46,225 nt of DNA from Cytophagales bacterium (lineage in GTDB: Bacteria > Bacteroidota > Bacteroidia > Cytophagales > Cytophagaceae), in contig JAAFID010000007.1 in NCBI GenBank assembly GCA_013297765.1, positions 1-46,225 of the forward strand, given 5' to 3'. The position numbers and the translations under genes were made by a program. Positions 20,401 to 25,089 of the stretch are shown piece by piece (position 1 is the first letter of the stretch; each line of letters starts with the position of its first letter). The notes beneath the pieces are model-generated. The model was not told where the DNA came from, made no database searches, and saw nothing but the letters and a program-made list of their open reading frames with translations.

Positions 20401-22745
20401 TTAGTGCCATAGTGCCAGATGTAAGTGGTGGTTCAAATAGATACCCAGTGCTCACCAGTGGTGCCGATGGTTCGGCTAGAGATTTAACTGTTTTTAGTCC
20501 AGCTACTTTCACTCTTGGTTCGGCTAAAAATCTTACAGTACTTGGGGGTTTGATAGTAAACTCAGGAGCAGCATTTACTGTTAGTCCAGCCTCTGCTTCT
20601 ACCATTACAGTAGGTGATCAGTGGACTACGAACGGTACATTTACCAATGGTGGAGCTTCAAGTGTTGTATTAAATGCCCCATTGGGTGTAAAATCAATTA
20701 CTGCAGGTGCCAACTCATTTTATAACCTTACTATAGCAGCAGGTGCTACGGCAACGTTGCAAACCAATAGCAGTATCACAGTATTGAACAACATGAATAT
20801 TACTAGCGGTGCGTTTAAAATTGCCAATTCCGCACATCTGGTGAAAGTAGCTGGTAACTGGACAAAATCGCCATCGGCTATATTTACTGCTACCTTAGGA
20901 ACCGTTCAGTTAAATAAAACTTCTGGTGTACAAACAATATCAGGAACAGGCAATACTTTCTACGATCTAGATATCAGAGGCGGAAGTACACAAATTGTTA
21001 ATCTAGCCAACGACATCAACATAGATAGAAAACTTTACATTGCATCTGGTTGCACTTTCTCGGCAGGCAGTAGCAATGTAAATATTAAGGGAGACTGGAA
21101 TAATGCTGGAAAACAATTTGTGCCAGGTACAGGTACGGTTTCTTTTACAGGTTCTTCAAATCAAAGTATATCAAAATCTGGAGGCGAATTGTTTAATAAT
21201 ATTACCATCAATAGTACTTCTAGCGTAACGTGTGCTTCTGCAGTTACAGTAAATAAAGTAGTAACACTTACCTCTGGTACATTTGCCTCGGCTGGCAATC
21301 TTACTTTAAATTTAACCACTGGCGGTGCAATTGCCCCCACAGGTTCAGGGTCGTTGTCAGGTATAATGAAAACTGCTAGAACTTTTGTAGAGACGGTTGC
21401 GGGTTGGCACTACATAGGCACTCCGCTTCAAGGCACTACTTCTAATGATGTGCACACTGCCATTCCGCTTACCAACAACAATTGGTATTTCTACAAAGAA
21501 CAAAAAGGCGGTATGTACATACAATTAGGCTGGACTAGAATACTGCCTCTAAGCAGTCTCGCCGCTGAAAGAGCCACGAATATGTCTGCTCAAAGAGCAG
21601 TGGGTGGCCCCACAAATATGGTAGGATATGGTTTGAAATTCCCAGTTGGTACCACTAATCTTACCCTTACAGGTACCTACAATCATGCGGTAACTTCTTA
21701 TAGTTCTGGAGCTTTATCATATACTGCTTATGGCCAAACGTGGGGTGATGGATGGCAATTGCTTTCAAATCCTTATCCATCGCATATAGACTGGAATTTG
21801 GTAACTAAAACCAATATTGACCCTACTATTACTTATTACAATAGGGCATTAGGAACGAATGCTACCTATTTGAAAGGTACTTTCCCATTCCCAGATGTAT
21901 CTTCTAACGGAGGTACACAATACATACCACCAATGCAGGCGTATTGGGTACAGACATTAACAGGCGGAGGGTCAGTTACAGTACCTAATTCTTCAAGAGT
22001 TGTAAATCCATTAGGTACACCACCTACTTTTTACCGCAATGGTGTTTCAAATACCAAAACGTTGAAATTAAGTGTTACCAATACCAAATGCAGTGATGAG
22101 GCAATTGTAAGATTTGGTAAAGGAGCTACAGAGAAATATGATGTAACCTACGATGCTTATAAATTTAGCAATGACAATGCTTGCCCTAATATTTATTTTG
22201 TAGTAGATACCGCTCAATTGGTGATTAATTCGCTGCCAGAAATTGTTGCAGACAAGGCAATTCCTATGAGTTTTGAGTCGGTGGTCGCAGGTGAAAACAC
22301 CATTACCATTAAAGATTTAGACAATTTTGGCGACATGAAAGAAATCGTATTGCTAGACAAACAAACCAATCAGTCTCAAAACTTGTTGCAGAACGATACC
22401 TACAAGTTCACCGCCAGCAAAGGCGATGCTACCGACAGGTTTGTGTTGAACTTTGTACCAGCCGAAGAAGTGTTGGCACTGAACGATAGAGATGATTTGT
22501 CGAAATATGTAAACATCAATAGCTACCAAAACAAAGTGATTGTTGATTTCTCTAAACGCATAGGCGATAATGCCGACATTATCATTGCCAACACGCTAGG
22601 TCAAGAGGTTTACAACAGCGAGAACACCAATATTCGCTCTGGTAGAGTAGAGCTAAACGTAGGCAAAGTGCCATCGGCGGTATATGTGGTAAAAGTAGTA
22701 GTGAAAGGAAAATCGTATGCTAAAGAAGTATTGTTAAGCAAATAA
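5430..22745 (+). CDS. Giant beta-strand-repeat surface protein (5771 aa)
   Basis: This is one unbroken frame of 17.3 kb. The ATG at 5430 opens a signal peptide (MNIAIRNFSKAKSS, hydrophobic core to about residue 27, QQTYGQS cut region); a GTG 18 bases upstream is less likely. The body is Thr/Asn/Gly/Ala-rich and built from short beta-strand units such as QTVFATTYNNLTF...GTKTL..ATTVNG...LT.GANTVTY. It falls into six superdomains starting near residues 40, 1268, 2621, 3754, 4528 and 4966. Most open with a (W)xG..(S)DWNxxGNW..G.P element, and five end with a TF..ATG.LAG..(Y/F)E.D....W element. From about 5310 there is a region with WHYIGTPL and LLSNPYPSHIDW, common in secreted Bacteroidota proteins, then a sorting-type tail (IIIANTLGQEVYNS, AVYVVKVVVKGKSYAKEVLL). 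A role in adhesion, gliding or matrix is inferred; no catalytic domain is visible. Confidence 0.88.
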   Translation: MNIAIRNFSKAKSSIIFGLIFFISIIFSQQTYGQSFSRLAVGNWDNNPTNLWATTGGGVATKTVPLTADDVTIQAGNTITLNAGQAYTCNSLVVTGSLVMGAGSSLTVTGGTGVTGAGTINMTAGGIINIGGTGGFTFTGTFTPGAGTINMNGAAQSIRAATYNNLIFAGSGVKTINVGTTTISGTLTGTAGVITTGSNLNINGGVVVTAATMNATANTVTYTNAAATNIFPGAYSSLTLAAGGTKTLTAATTVNGAFSLTSNLNCAGFDLTLVGGTSGAGTLTTGANTVTYSGAAQSVFATTYNNITFAGSNNKSLLGAVTVSGTATGTAGNILCATNNLTFNGTVSVAAATITTGLNVVTYNSASTQDIFSGTYSGNLDLAGAGAKTLRGATTVTGTYSMASALSCGANALTLNGTVTYTSGALTTGANTVTYGSASAQTVIPATYSGALTLNGGGTKSLSAATTVNGAFTLTSNLNCAGFDLTLVGATSGAGTLTTGANTVTYSALAAQNVFATTYNNLTFGGNNTKTLSGAVIVNGTSTVNTVTVACAANNLDLNGAVNWTAGTITTTTGNVTYNSASGQDIIPGTYSSNLTISGAGAKTLRGATTVTGTYSMASALSCGVNALTLNGTVTYTSGALTTGANTVTYGSAAAQTVIPATYSGAVTLSGAGAKTLSAATTVNGTFTLTSNLDCLGNNLILGGGTAGAGTLTTGANTVTYSAGVVQSIYGTTYNNLTLSGAAIKTLGAATVVNGALLVGTGATLQLSTFNFTANSTIDITGTLTDNSVTGTNLFVGNVKVNSGGNFSNTGNPAYTFQGGIQNDGTFALTGTGTVTFNTSSQSINGIGAMSFANATVLINGITITNSNTNTVTISASLNGTNASSIWVNANGSNLVYANATTMFVGGGSLDASANTNTVNYGLNGAQTVLATTYHNLTASAGGTKTLAGNTTVNNNLVVSAGNLDLGTVATTFSVSGNATLALACNLNFGTITTKTVTIVGDVSGAGAINTNTSLALHVLNLGGASNTIGAFTTSAVASVVNYNRVGNQTIFATANYRTLNVTGSGTKTIQGATTINNDITIPSGITLALNANTLTTAGNITINNGGILDVNANATLAVANTRVIANSGTLRVVGTLGNPATVTRNAAGNYSITQSAVGATIQANFFAFNFLGAGGIAISDGTIDVTNNFSNGTFASGVGAQYLNLTGLNFSDFSASNTVFNAGPTFNVTRTSGTGTVTFLDATGTLAGEVFDNDNANPGTLINWSNPVATYYSQGTNNFSLLTNWNKVPGGGGANPSAADLTNGLSTFIIQNTHTVTLDQNIDVLALTVGGGTSGALVIGDGTDRTLLSRQDLQVKAGASMTVANIDGTHTLDIRGNFTNAGTFNMRTSLTRFANTNFNGTNTQIFGPSTPVFFNVAFKTGSNTTANVALDIDGNVTLEAGSIFQDGGLTHTVAGDWNDGTTGAMTGTGTIQFNSNSQSVASASTFNNITFNGGGAAITIPGAITATGNFLVTNNTTVLASANVTHAIAQNFTVDAGSNFNHSNGTVDFNGTTAQSIDGSNATFFVVRFINGGVPNPKTILNNLVATNQLNITATAVVNSAGQIATANMVVDGTCGFTNQISFTGGGTISKTVAGAINLSSANIICTAGNTFIQVGSSVTSAGNFTINAGAQFIVDNNATLTGGAGNVFTANAGGNLYLRGINNFPFGYGTFNIAATSTTIYDAAFNQTVRGGLSIGNLNLSNNTKTLSGSLDINGNLNLSNSVVANFSAFSHTIAGNINNPVGSSMTSTSTITLDNPDGDQTIGAGGTYNLGTLNFTSTAPTAVRNKYINTNITLAGSFSAINSGGTSALINNVFLYGNVITGPGAAFGFTLGSNVRLLTSGTNTFQTTVASFGTKTLDVASIVRFNNTTNATDQSIPFGFSYGTIELQGAGAAGETNTKTALGALDINGSFINIANAFTFIDGGFAHTIAGDWSVFAGAYPAPTSTITFDGTTAQLIGPANQNLNFNNIVFSGFGSSKTFANTNNGSTVTILGNLTINTGVTVDINSKNVNIAGNWTSTGVFSQAATTTFSGTTADQTVSMGASSNFGGFNINKTNASFNTVTASTDLQIAGSLTLTANNANFAAGVRTISIGNDFNFNTGTTFTTTGTFLFNGSNLSQVLNMNTTGATFQNLSFSGTQIKTLATNDITVNGNLTIIGSATFNGNNRQITVLGNWVNGGTFQHNSTVNFTGSFQNISASNFSSVNIAGTNIKTLSGNINLNGSLTIAAASTLDVSASNYAVSLDGSWTNNGTFTPRLGTVTFGGNGKNITTGGIGAGKRFYNVTLSMTAATDATLVGAIDIDNDLIITSGRMVTGANNVNVGGTMMVTEAFNQNNNASVLTFDAGVAGIKTFNPGNSVNSAYRAITVNGNSGLIVQLTTNNLTIGNTQNLTVTSGAFKLNGKTLTMSNGNIVVTTNGTFDVDAGANLYLADNASITNTGTLKILGTSTNYANILRNGGTGAQGYTITQTAGTFSAQYYSISNTKGAGVTISGGTIDATNNFSNGTFSGSGTSYLTLNGLNYTGTASSVVFNAGPTFNVNRTSGPGIITFNAATGDLAGPLYENDLPDGGAATGFCQWTAFGKRWGNFTADNNWNTPGNWSPSGVPTSSDTIYLDHNIIAPATAYTVNITSADAAAYRLIVDKQGGAGVISLVLSGGRSLTVGENINILTGNILTATNNTNILNIGGNWSNSGTFNNGSSTVNFNGGAGSYTLSPGGSSFFNLNINNGGTYTLSSAITMAGSLNVSNGTLNAGAGGNTVNVAGNWNNIGGTFIPQTGLVNLNGASAQSVAGGPFYDLATASAGVKNITSSLTITRNITIGATSSINAGTNILFVGGNWANNSGTGAFTQTSFGTVYFNGGANQTIDNGTSGTTFNNVTLSGVTNHTKFLGRNIVVNGNLDISSSAVITLDAAAFTITGLPANTFTINGTSAIILRGVNNFPSGFGTNTLAAGSTVNYILNSNQTIFAAAYGNLTLTSGAVVNNTKTATGAIVVQGNLTLSDVSVQLDMNNADMTLAGNLAFPTAGRQILWGTGMFTHNGAGWNIDVDYTGFSPDFGNVTLTGSGTKTMLANLNIGGNFSVQSGVAFTMNTFLLTSTGASKTFTLANGATLNCNVVAPEVAFPKNFTTNATNANSTVILNGASNQLVFANTTYGNLYLSNNAVNNTLTGVLNVAGDFYNRAATLVDASFNMNLSGAINDIRNYTPSVGTVITLNGSTQSIYDGVNGANLDLGNVVFSNAGTKTLGSTGGVGNIVNISGNVTIASGVTVNTNRNVNFSGSTWTNNGSFNHSANTFTFNGTIAQAINPGLVNSYQQVVFANTTAPVTFNTRGGNFANTGASGFIINVGAIVDMGTALTHNISGTVTNNGTWTTNNANFNFNGGNQTITTPVFAAQNVFTSTNGTKTMGCNWSVNDLTIGINTTLSATATPYDLTVTGNWTNSGGFNNGGNTVTFESNNTSAKTITAGGSNFNNVNFNQSLTAARTYTLLSPATTFANNLLIGSGATLNLNSNTLTLGSNNASTEAHLIAAGATLQVNANANLRFNNQNGNSSLTVNGTLITVGTSGNIATITRATANGRTDIVINGTIKANFYLYDFIGDAGMVINSSATVDATDNLSNGTWSNMNTAGGAAKYYLVLEAPVSTNIANVTFNFGGTPTTGVHYNVRRSLTATGVVTFVEAISGILGSFLYEDDPTGPTSPSATTGKCLWPTTVLATWTGAINRDWNVAGNWSPATVPTNAIDALIPNVANDPIITSANAVCRNITLSDGILGLDNGFDLVVNKDVVLGTAANAAQIQVLNSGCDITVLGAWTKNANATFSHGNGRVTFTGAAGAYTINPGLSAFFNLDFNGSTSNFNLNGATVNVDGSMNIINGTVFPLTAAYNINIKGNFTNSDRFSPATPGTITLSGLANQSVTNVSIRNLVVSGTGIKTFFATDTINGTIVVNSGATLAANNLSTLYMLGNVTINTGGSFDDGSAIHYFRGATWTGTGNWVTNTGTIVFDGTGQNIGSSKFNNLILTGSGNKTLNGNVTLNADFTLKTGTGTFVTNTFLLSSATGASNFSMEAGTNMNISGANNCPSNFSTYTVDPVSNTNYNAAFDQTVGGITYGNLNLSNITTKTLAGDIVVVGNLNINTSTLDVSASNYTITVSGNFDNNSTGSFTARNGTVIMTGAANNVIYLGAGGGVKDFYDLVIDKTNASTNTAINRNLNILNDLTVLTGAYNTNGFTTTVSNNMIATAGTFTNNGGGGYIFNKPSGAANIQTNGSTLRNLTFSGGATYTTLDNLTINGAFTQTAGTFNGNGKTVSLGDFSDVVSIAGTYIVGTGGKLVLGNNCSVTVTSTGTIEIVGTPVSIAQVTRNPTFGGTYNFTVDGIIKAQYYQFEYMSNSGIQINASATIDVTDNFSNGTFTNGPTTGTMFRIENTQTLTIDNVSFPINPGAGVNNVTKITATSGIVTFNLATGVFAGEGFENDGFIPNPPGLIQWTGPIVLTWNGSVSSDWFTAANWTASTGPNIVPTGAEDVVMTNSGNLPVLNADGARARKLTVNGVFTLNTPASPLADLTVLGDMYINTGTLISTSVNDTIIVAGNWNKLVTGTFNPGSSTVILNSTTGTRTVNNGTSTFNNLVIDGTSLFQLAASTTILGNLSILQGTLDVTSSGFSMTVRGNWLNQGTFVSGNGFVNFNSNAAGTRTINSGGSAFNSLFFSPSAATTYQLIGNNVATKSNITIGTQATLALNGLSCLVGDNVGSDNITINGTVNVNANASLKMSNNGSVTVNSGGTLTVVGTDAINVASMSRQSAGNYSVIVNSGGNIQAQYYVIEYLGVGGMVINSGATIHPINNFSRGTFSNGVLGGTYLDVRNTFADFVMDSVIFNTGATFNCTRLSGAGVITFHDATGGLGGYYYEKDEESPANSPTTGLVQWTYTFPITTWSGAVSSDWNNVGNWDNGVPSNSFSAIVPDVSGGSNRYPVLTSGADGSARDLTVFSPATFTLGSAKNLTVLGGLIVNSGAAFTVSPASASTITVGDQWTTNGTFTNGGASSVVLNAPLGVKSITAGANSFYNLTIAAGATATLQTNSSITVLNNMNITSGAFKIANSAHLVKVAGNWTKSPSAIFTATLGTVQLNKTSGVQTISGTGNTFYDLDIRGGSTQIVNLANDINIDRKLYIASGCTFSAGSSNVNIKGDWNNAGKQFVPGTGTVSFTGSSNQSISKSGGELFNNITINSTSSVTCASAVTVNKVVTLTSGTFASAGNLTLNLTTGGAIAPTGSGSLSGIMKTARTFVETVAGWHYIGTPLQGTTSNDVHTAIPLTNNNWYFYKEQKGGMYIQLGWTRILPLSSLAAERATNMSAQRAVGGPTNMVGYGLKFPVGTTNLTLTGTYNHAVTSYSSGALSYTAYGQTWGDGWQLLSNPYPSHIDWNLVTKTNIDPTITYYNRALGTNATYLKGTFPFPDVSSNGGTQYIPPMQAYWVQTLTGGGSVTVPNSSRVVNPLGTPPTFYRNGVSNTKTLKLSVTNTKCSDEAIVRFGKGATEKYDVTYDAYKFSNDNACPNIYFVVDTAQLVINSLPEIVADKAIPMSFESVVAGENTITIKDLDNFGDMKEIVLLDKQTNQSQNLLQNDTYKFTASKGDATDRFVLNFVPAEEVLALNDRDDLSKYVNINSYQNKVIVDFSKRIGDNADIIIANTLGQEVYNSENTNIRSGRVELNVGKVPSAVYVVKVVVKGKSYAKEVLLSK
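6206..7620 (+). repeat. Tandem higher-order repeats of about 642-645 bp inside the giant gene
   Basis: Blocks of about 214 codons recur, each made of about three 70-residue units. The motif SNLNCAGFDLTLVG at 6215 recurs at 6857, and a diverged third copy (SNLDCLGNNLILGG) starts near 7499. RGATTVTGTYSMASALSCG near 6598 recurs near 7243. Some segments are almost identical in DNA and others only in protein. Confidence 0.8.
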
Positions 22746-22762
22746 ACTTTACTTAAATATCA

Positions 22763-22804
22763 AGCCACTGTCTATAGGATAAAATCTAAAGGCAGTGGCT
22801 TTTT
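22763..22804 (+). terminator. Terminator after the giant gene
   Basis: Arms AGCCACTGTCT (22763-22773) and its complement (22790-22800, one G-U pair) form an 11-bp stem with a 16-base loop, followed by TTTT. It lies between convergent genes and could serve both, since the opposite strand also continues into T-rich sequence. Confidence 0.8.
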
Positions 22805-22913
22805 GATATTCGTTTTTTGGGTTCAGAAAGCAATAGAAAAATGGACAGGTGCTTTTCTCCGTAATTTCTTTTTACGGCAAATAGTGAAAGGGTATGATTT
22901 GGAGGAAATGGTA

Positions 22914-23507
22914 TTAAAATTCAATATCGTATTCCATTCTTCGGGCGGTCTCTTTTGCTACTTCTGTACCAAATAATTTTTGGATAATGTGAAACGACAT
23001 ATTGATACCCGCCGAGATGCCTCCTGAAGTGATGATGTTGCCTTCATCTACAAACTTTTGCCCTGAAACTACATTTGCTTTTGGGTAATCTTTTGCTAAT
23101 CTTTCTAAATCCATCCAATGCGTCGTGGCCGATTTACCATCTAACAATCCACATTCGGCCAATAGCAATGCTCCAGTACATACTGAGGCTAAAATTTTTA
23201 CTTTGGTATGTTGGTGTTTTATCCATTCAATTACCTGCGGTTTTTTTATCTCCAATTCTTCTGCACCATACCCACCTGGAATAATGAGAATATCTAAATT
23301 TGGCAAACTTTCAAAAGTAGCCGATGGAAGTATTTTTAAACCATTCCTAGCCGTCACTATATTGCCAGTTTCCCCGATAGTAAGCACTTTGCATACAGCG
23401 ACTCCATCTTTTCTAGCCAAGGAGAAAACTTCAAACGGCCCTGCAAAATCTAAGACCTCGACTTCATCAAAAATATAAATGCCGATGTTAATTGGGGGAA
23501 TCTTCAT
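22914..23507 (-). CDS. DJ-1/PfpI family protein
   Basis: The product is 197 residues with the class I glutamine-amidotransferase-like fold of DJ-1/PfpI proteins. IGIYIFDEVEVLDFAGPFEVFSLA is the family N-terminus with the conserved Glu. LIIPGGYGAEE precedes the nucleophile elbow, and SVCTGALLLAECGLLDGKSATTHW carries the conserved Cys. The C-terminal part is ITSGGISAGINMSFHII. This pattern is the GlxA/isonitrile-hydratase-like branch without the AraC DNA-binding tail. The reaction cannot be stated; relatives include hydratases, glyoxalases and stress proteins. The start lies 20 bases inside the end of the upstream OLD-like gene, so the two are probably translationally coupled. Confidence 0.88.
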   Translation of the reverse strand: MKIPPINIGIYIFDEVEVLDFAGPFEVFSLARKDGVAVCKVLTIGETGNIVTARNGLKILPSATFESLPNLDILIIPGGYGAEELEIKKPQVIEWIKHQHTKVKILASVCTGALLLAECGLLDGKSATTHWMDLERLAKDYPKANVVSGQKFVDEGNIITSGGISAGINMSFHIIQKLFGTEVAKETARRMEYDIEF

Positions 23508-25047
23508 CTAATGGTTTCTTAAGGTTATCAAAACTTAAATTCAATGATTTTTCTATCTCTTTTAGTTTCTTTATAACTTCTTTAGCAGAAATTTTAAATT
23601 CGTCTTTTGCAGTTTCCTCGTTATTTTTAATCCAATCTTTTACTCCATCAAGCAATTCTTTCTTTTTAAGTCTTTTTGTATTAGGGTCAGAGAGTTTCAA
23701 GATTGAATTTGCTTTCTCTTTGAATCGCTCTGGATAATATCTTTCAAAATCATGTTCTGAAAACTGTGAAAACTTATCTTTAGTCCAACCATGTTTTTCA
23801 TAGGTAGTTTGAAGTTTTTCAATTATTTTTTGTTCTTCTTCCCCAGCGTCTATTATTACAAAAACTTTATTTTTATATACTGGTTCTAAATGCAAAAACA
23901 CAAATAGTTTGTTAAAGTCTTCAAACTTTGGGATAATTTGAGATGTGCACGTTGCAGAAAAAGTTTTTAATTTATCCCTTAGTTTGGGAACATACCATTT
24001 AATAAACCAATCCCTTATTAAAACTTCTGCAGAGGATTCTTCTAAAAATAGCCAAGCAGACCATAGTGCAAAATCATGAAAATCGTAACCTAAATTCTCT
24101 AATACAGCTTTTCTATCCTCAAAATTATTATGTATCTCAGTTAAACTTGAAATAAACAAATTTGGTCTGTTTGGGTCACTCAGTTCTGATGTAACATTAA
24201 AAACTTTAGAATTATAACTACCTCCCAAGTATTTCATCACAATATTGGAATGTGTCGAAACAAAAAACTGGTTGGTTTCTGATTTTTCAATAATAAATTT
24301 TAGTAAAGATTTGAGGGCATTTGGGTGAATGTCATTTTCTGGTTCTTCAATTAAAAATATTTTGTTTTCAGTAACACATAAATCCGTAATTAGTCCAATA
24401 ATATTTGTAACACCTTCCCCCATTGCTGTTAAGGGTATATGTTCTAGGTTATGAACAAAATAAACACCTTTTTTACCACCAGTACTTGCTAATGTAGATA
24501 CTTCAAACCCCAATATATTTTTACAAGCATTTATATATTGTTCATTTGCTGGTTTATATTGAGGTGTAGTAATTCTATCTATTTTGGAATATAAATTTGT
24601 AAAATCTCCAGATACTGAATTGGTATTTTGTTCATTTATTGCATCGCTAAAATTTATTGTCTTTCTTTTAGATAAAAATGGATATATCAGATTCTGAGGT
24701 TCTACTTCACTATAAGGATTTACATTAAACATGTGATTTCCTTCACTATTGAGTATTAGTCGTTGCTGATTAGAAGGTTGAAATACTAAGGAAGTACCTT
24801 CAAGGAGTATGTGCCCTCCAGGATATTCACCTTTAAGATATAACTTTACTTCTCCAACAGACTCTGCAATAGTAATGTCATGTGATGTAAGTATATTTTG
24901 TCTTTGTAATGAAAATATAGAATTTATTATTGTCGATTTCCCTGAATTATTAGCACCAATAAAGACATTGATTTTATCGGAAACTTCAGTCTTATGTAAT
25001 TTTTTAAATCCCCGTATGTTTGTTAATTCTATAGCTGTGATTTTCAT
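23488..25047 (-). CDS. OLD-like AAA ATPase with TOPRIM-like C-terminus
   Basis: The product is 519 residues. The N-terminus MKITAIELTNIRGFKKL and Walker A GANNSGKST (31-39) are typical of RecF/OLD-type ATPases. A signature-like GEGVTNI (211-217), Walker B FLIEEPENDIHP (231-242) and an STHS switch (264-267) complete an ABC-type head without a long coiled-coil arm. The C-terminal half has FLEESSAEVLI (334-344) and KVFVIIDAGEEE (394-405), which resemble the VEG...E and D.D motifs of TOPRIM nucleases in a degenerate form. OLD-family proteins include phage-defence nucleases such as GajA; a defence or repair role is inferred. The gene overlaps the DJ-1/PfpI start and has no UvrD-like GajB partner beside it. 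A plain AAA_15 ATPase without nuclease activity is the alternative. Confidence 0.75.
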   Translation of the reverse strand: MKITAIELTNIRGFKKLHKTEVSDKINVFIGANNSGKSTIINSIFSLQRQNILTSHDITIAESVGEVKLYLKGEYPGGHILLEGTSLVFQPSNQQRLILNSEGNHMFNVNPYSEVEPQNLIYPFLSKRKTINFSDAINEQNTNSVSGDFTNLYSKIDRITTPQYKPANEQYINACKNILGFEVSTLASTGGKKGVYFVHNLEHIPLTAMGEGVTNIIGLITDLCVTENKIFLIEEPENDIHPNALKSLLKFIIEKSETNQFFVSTHSNIVMKYLGGSYNSKVFNVTSELSDPNRPNLFISSLTEIHNNFEDRKAVLENLGYDFHDFALWSAWLFLEESSAEVLIRDWFIKWYVPKLRDKLKTFSATCTSQIIPKFEDFNKLFVFLHLEPVYKNKVFVIIDAGEEEQKIIEKLQTTYEKHGWTKDKFSQFSEHDFERYYPERFKEKANSILKLSDPNTKRLKKKELLDGVKDWIKNNEETAKDEFKISAKEVIKKLKEIEKSLNLSFDNLKKPLDEDSPN

Positions 25048-25089
25048 TTTACCTTTAAGTCTAATACAACATTTTTATTAATTTCCCCT

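Noticed and set aside
5454-20605. Many long open frames on the minus strand opposite the giant gene
   Set aside because: They arise because the giant gene's Thr/Asn/Gly/Ala codons rarely produce stop codons on the other strand. Their products are low-complexity Val/Pro/Leu strings that repeat along with the coding repeats and lack start contexts or domains.
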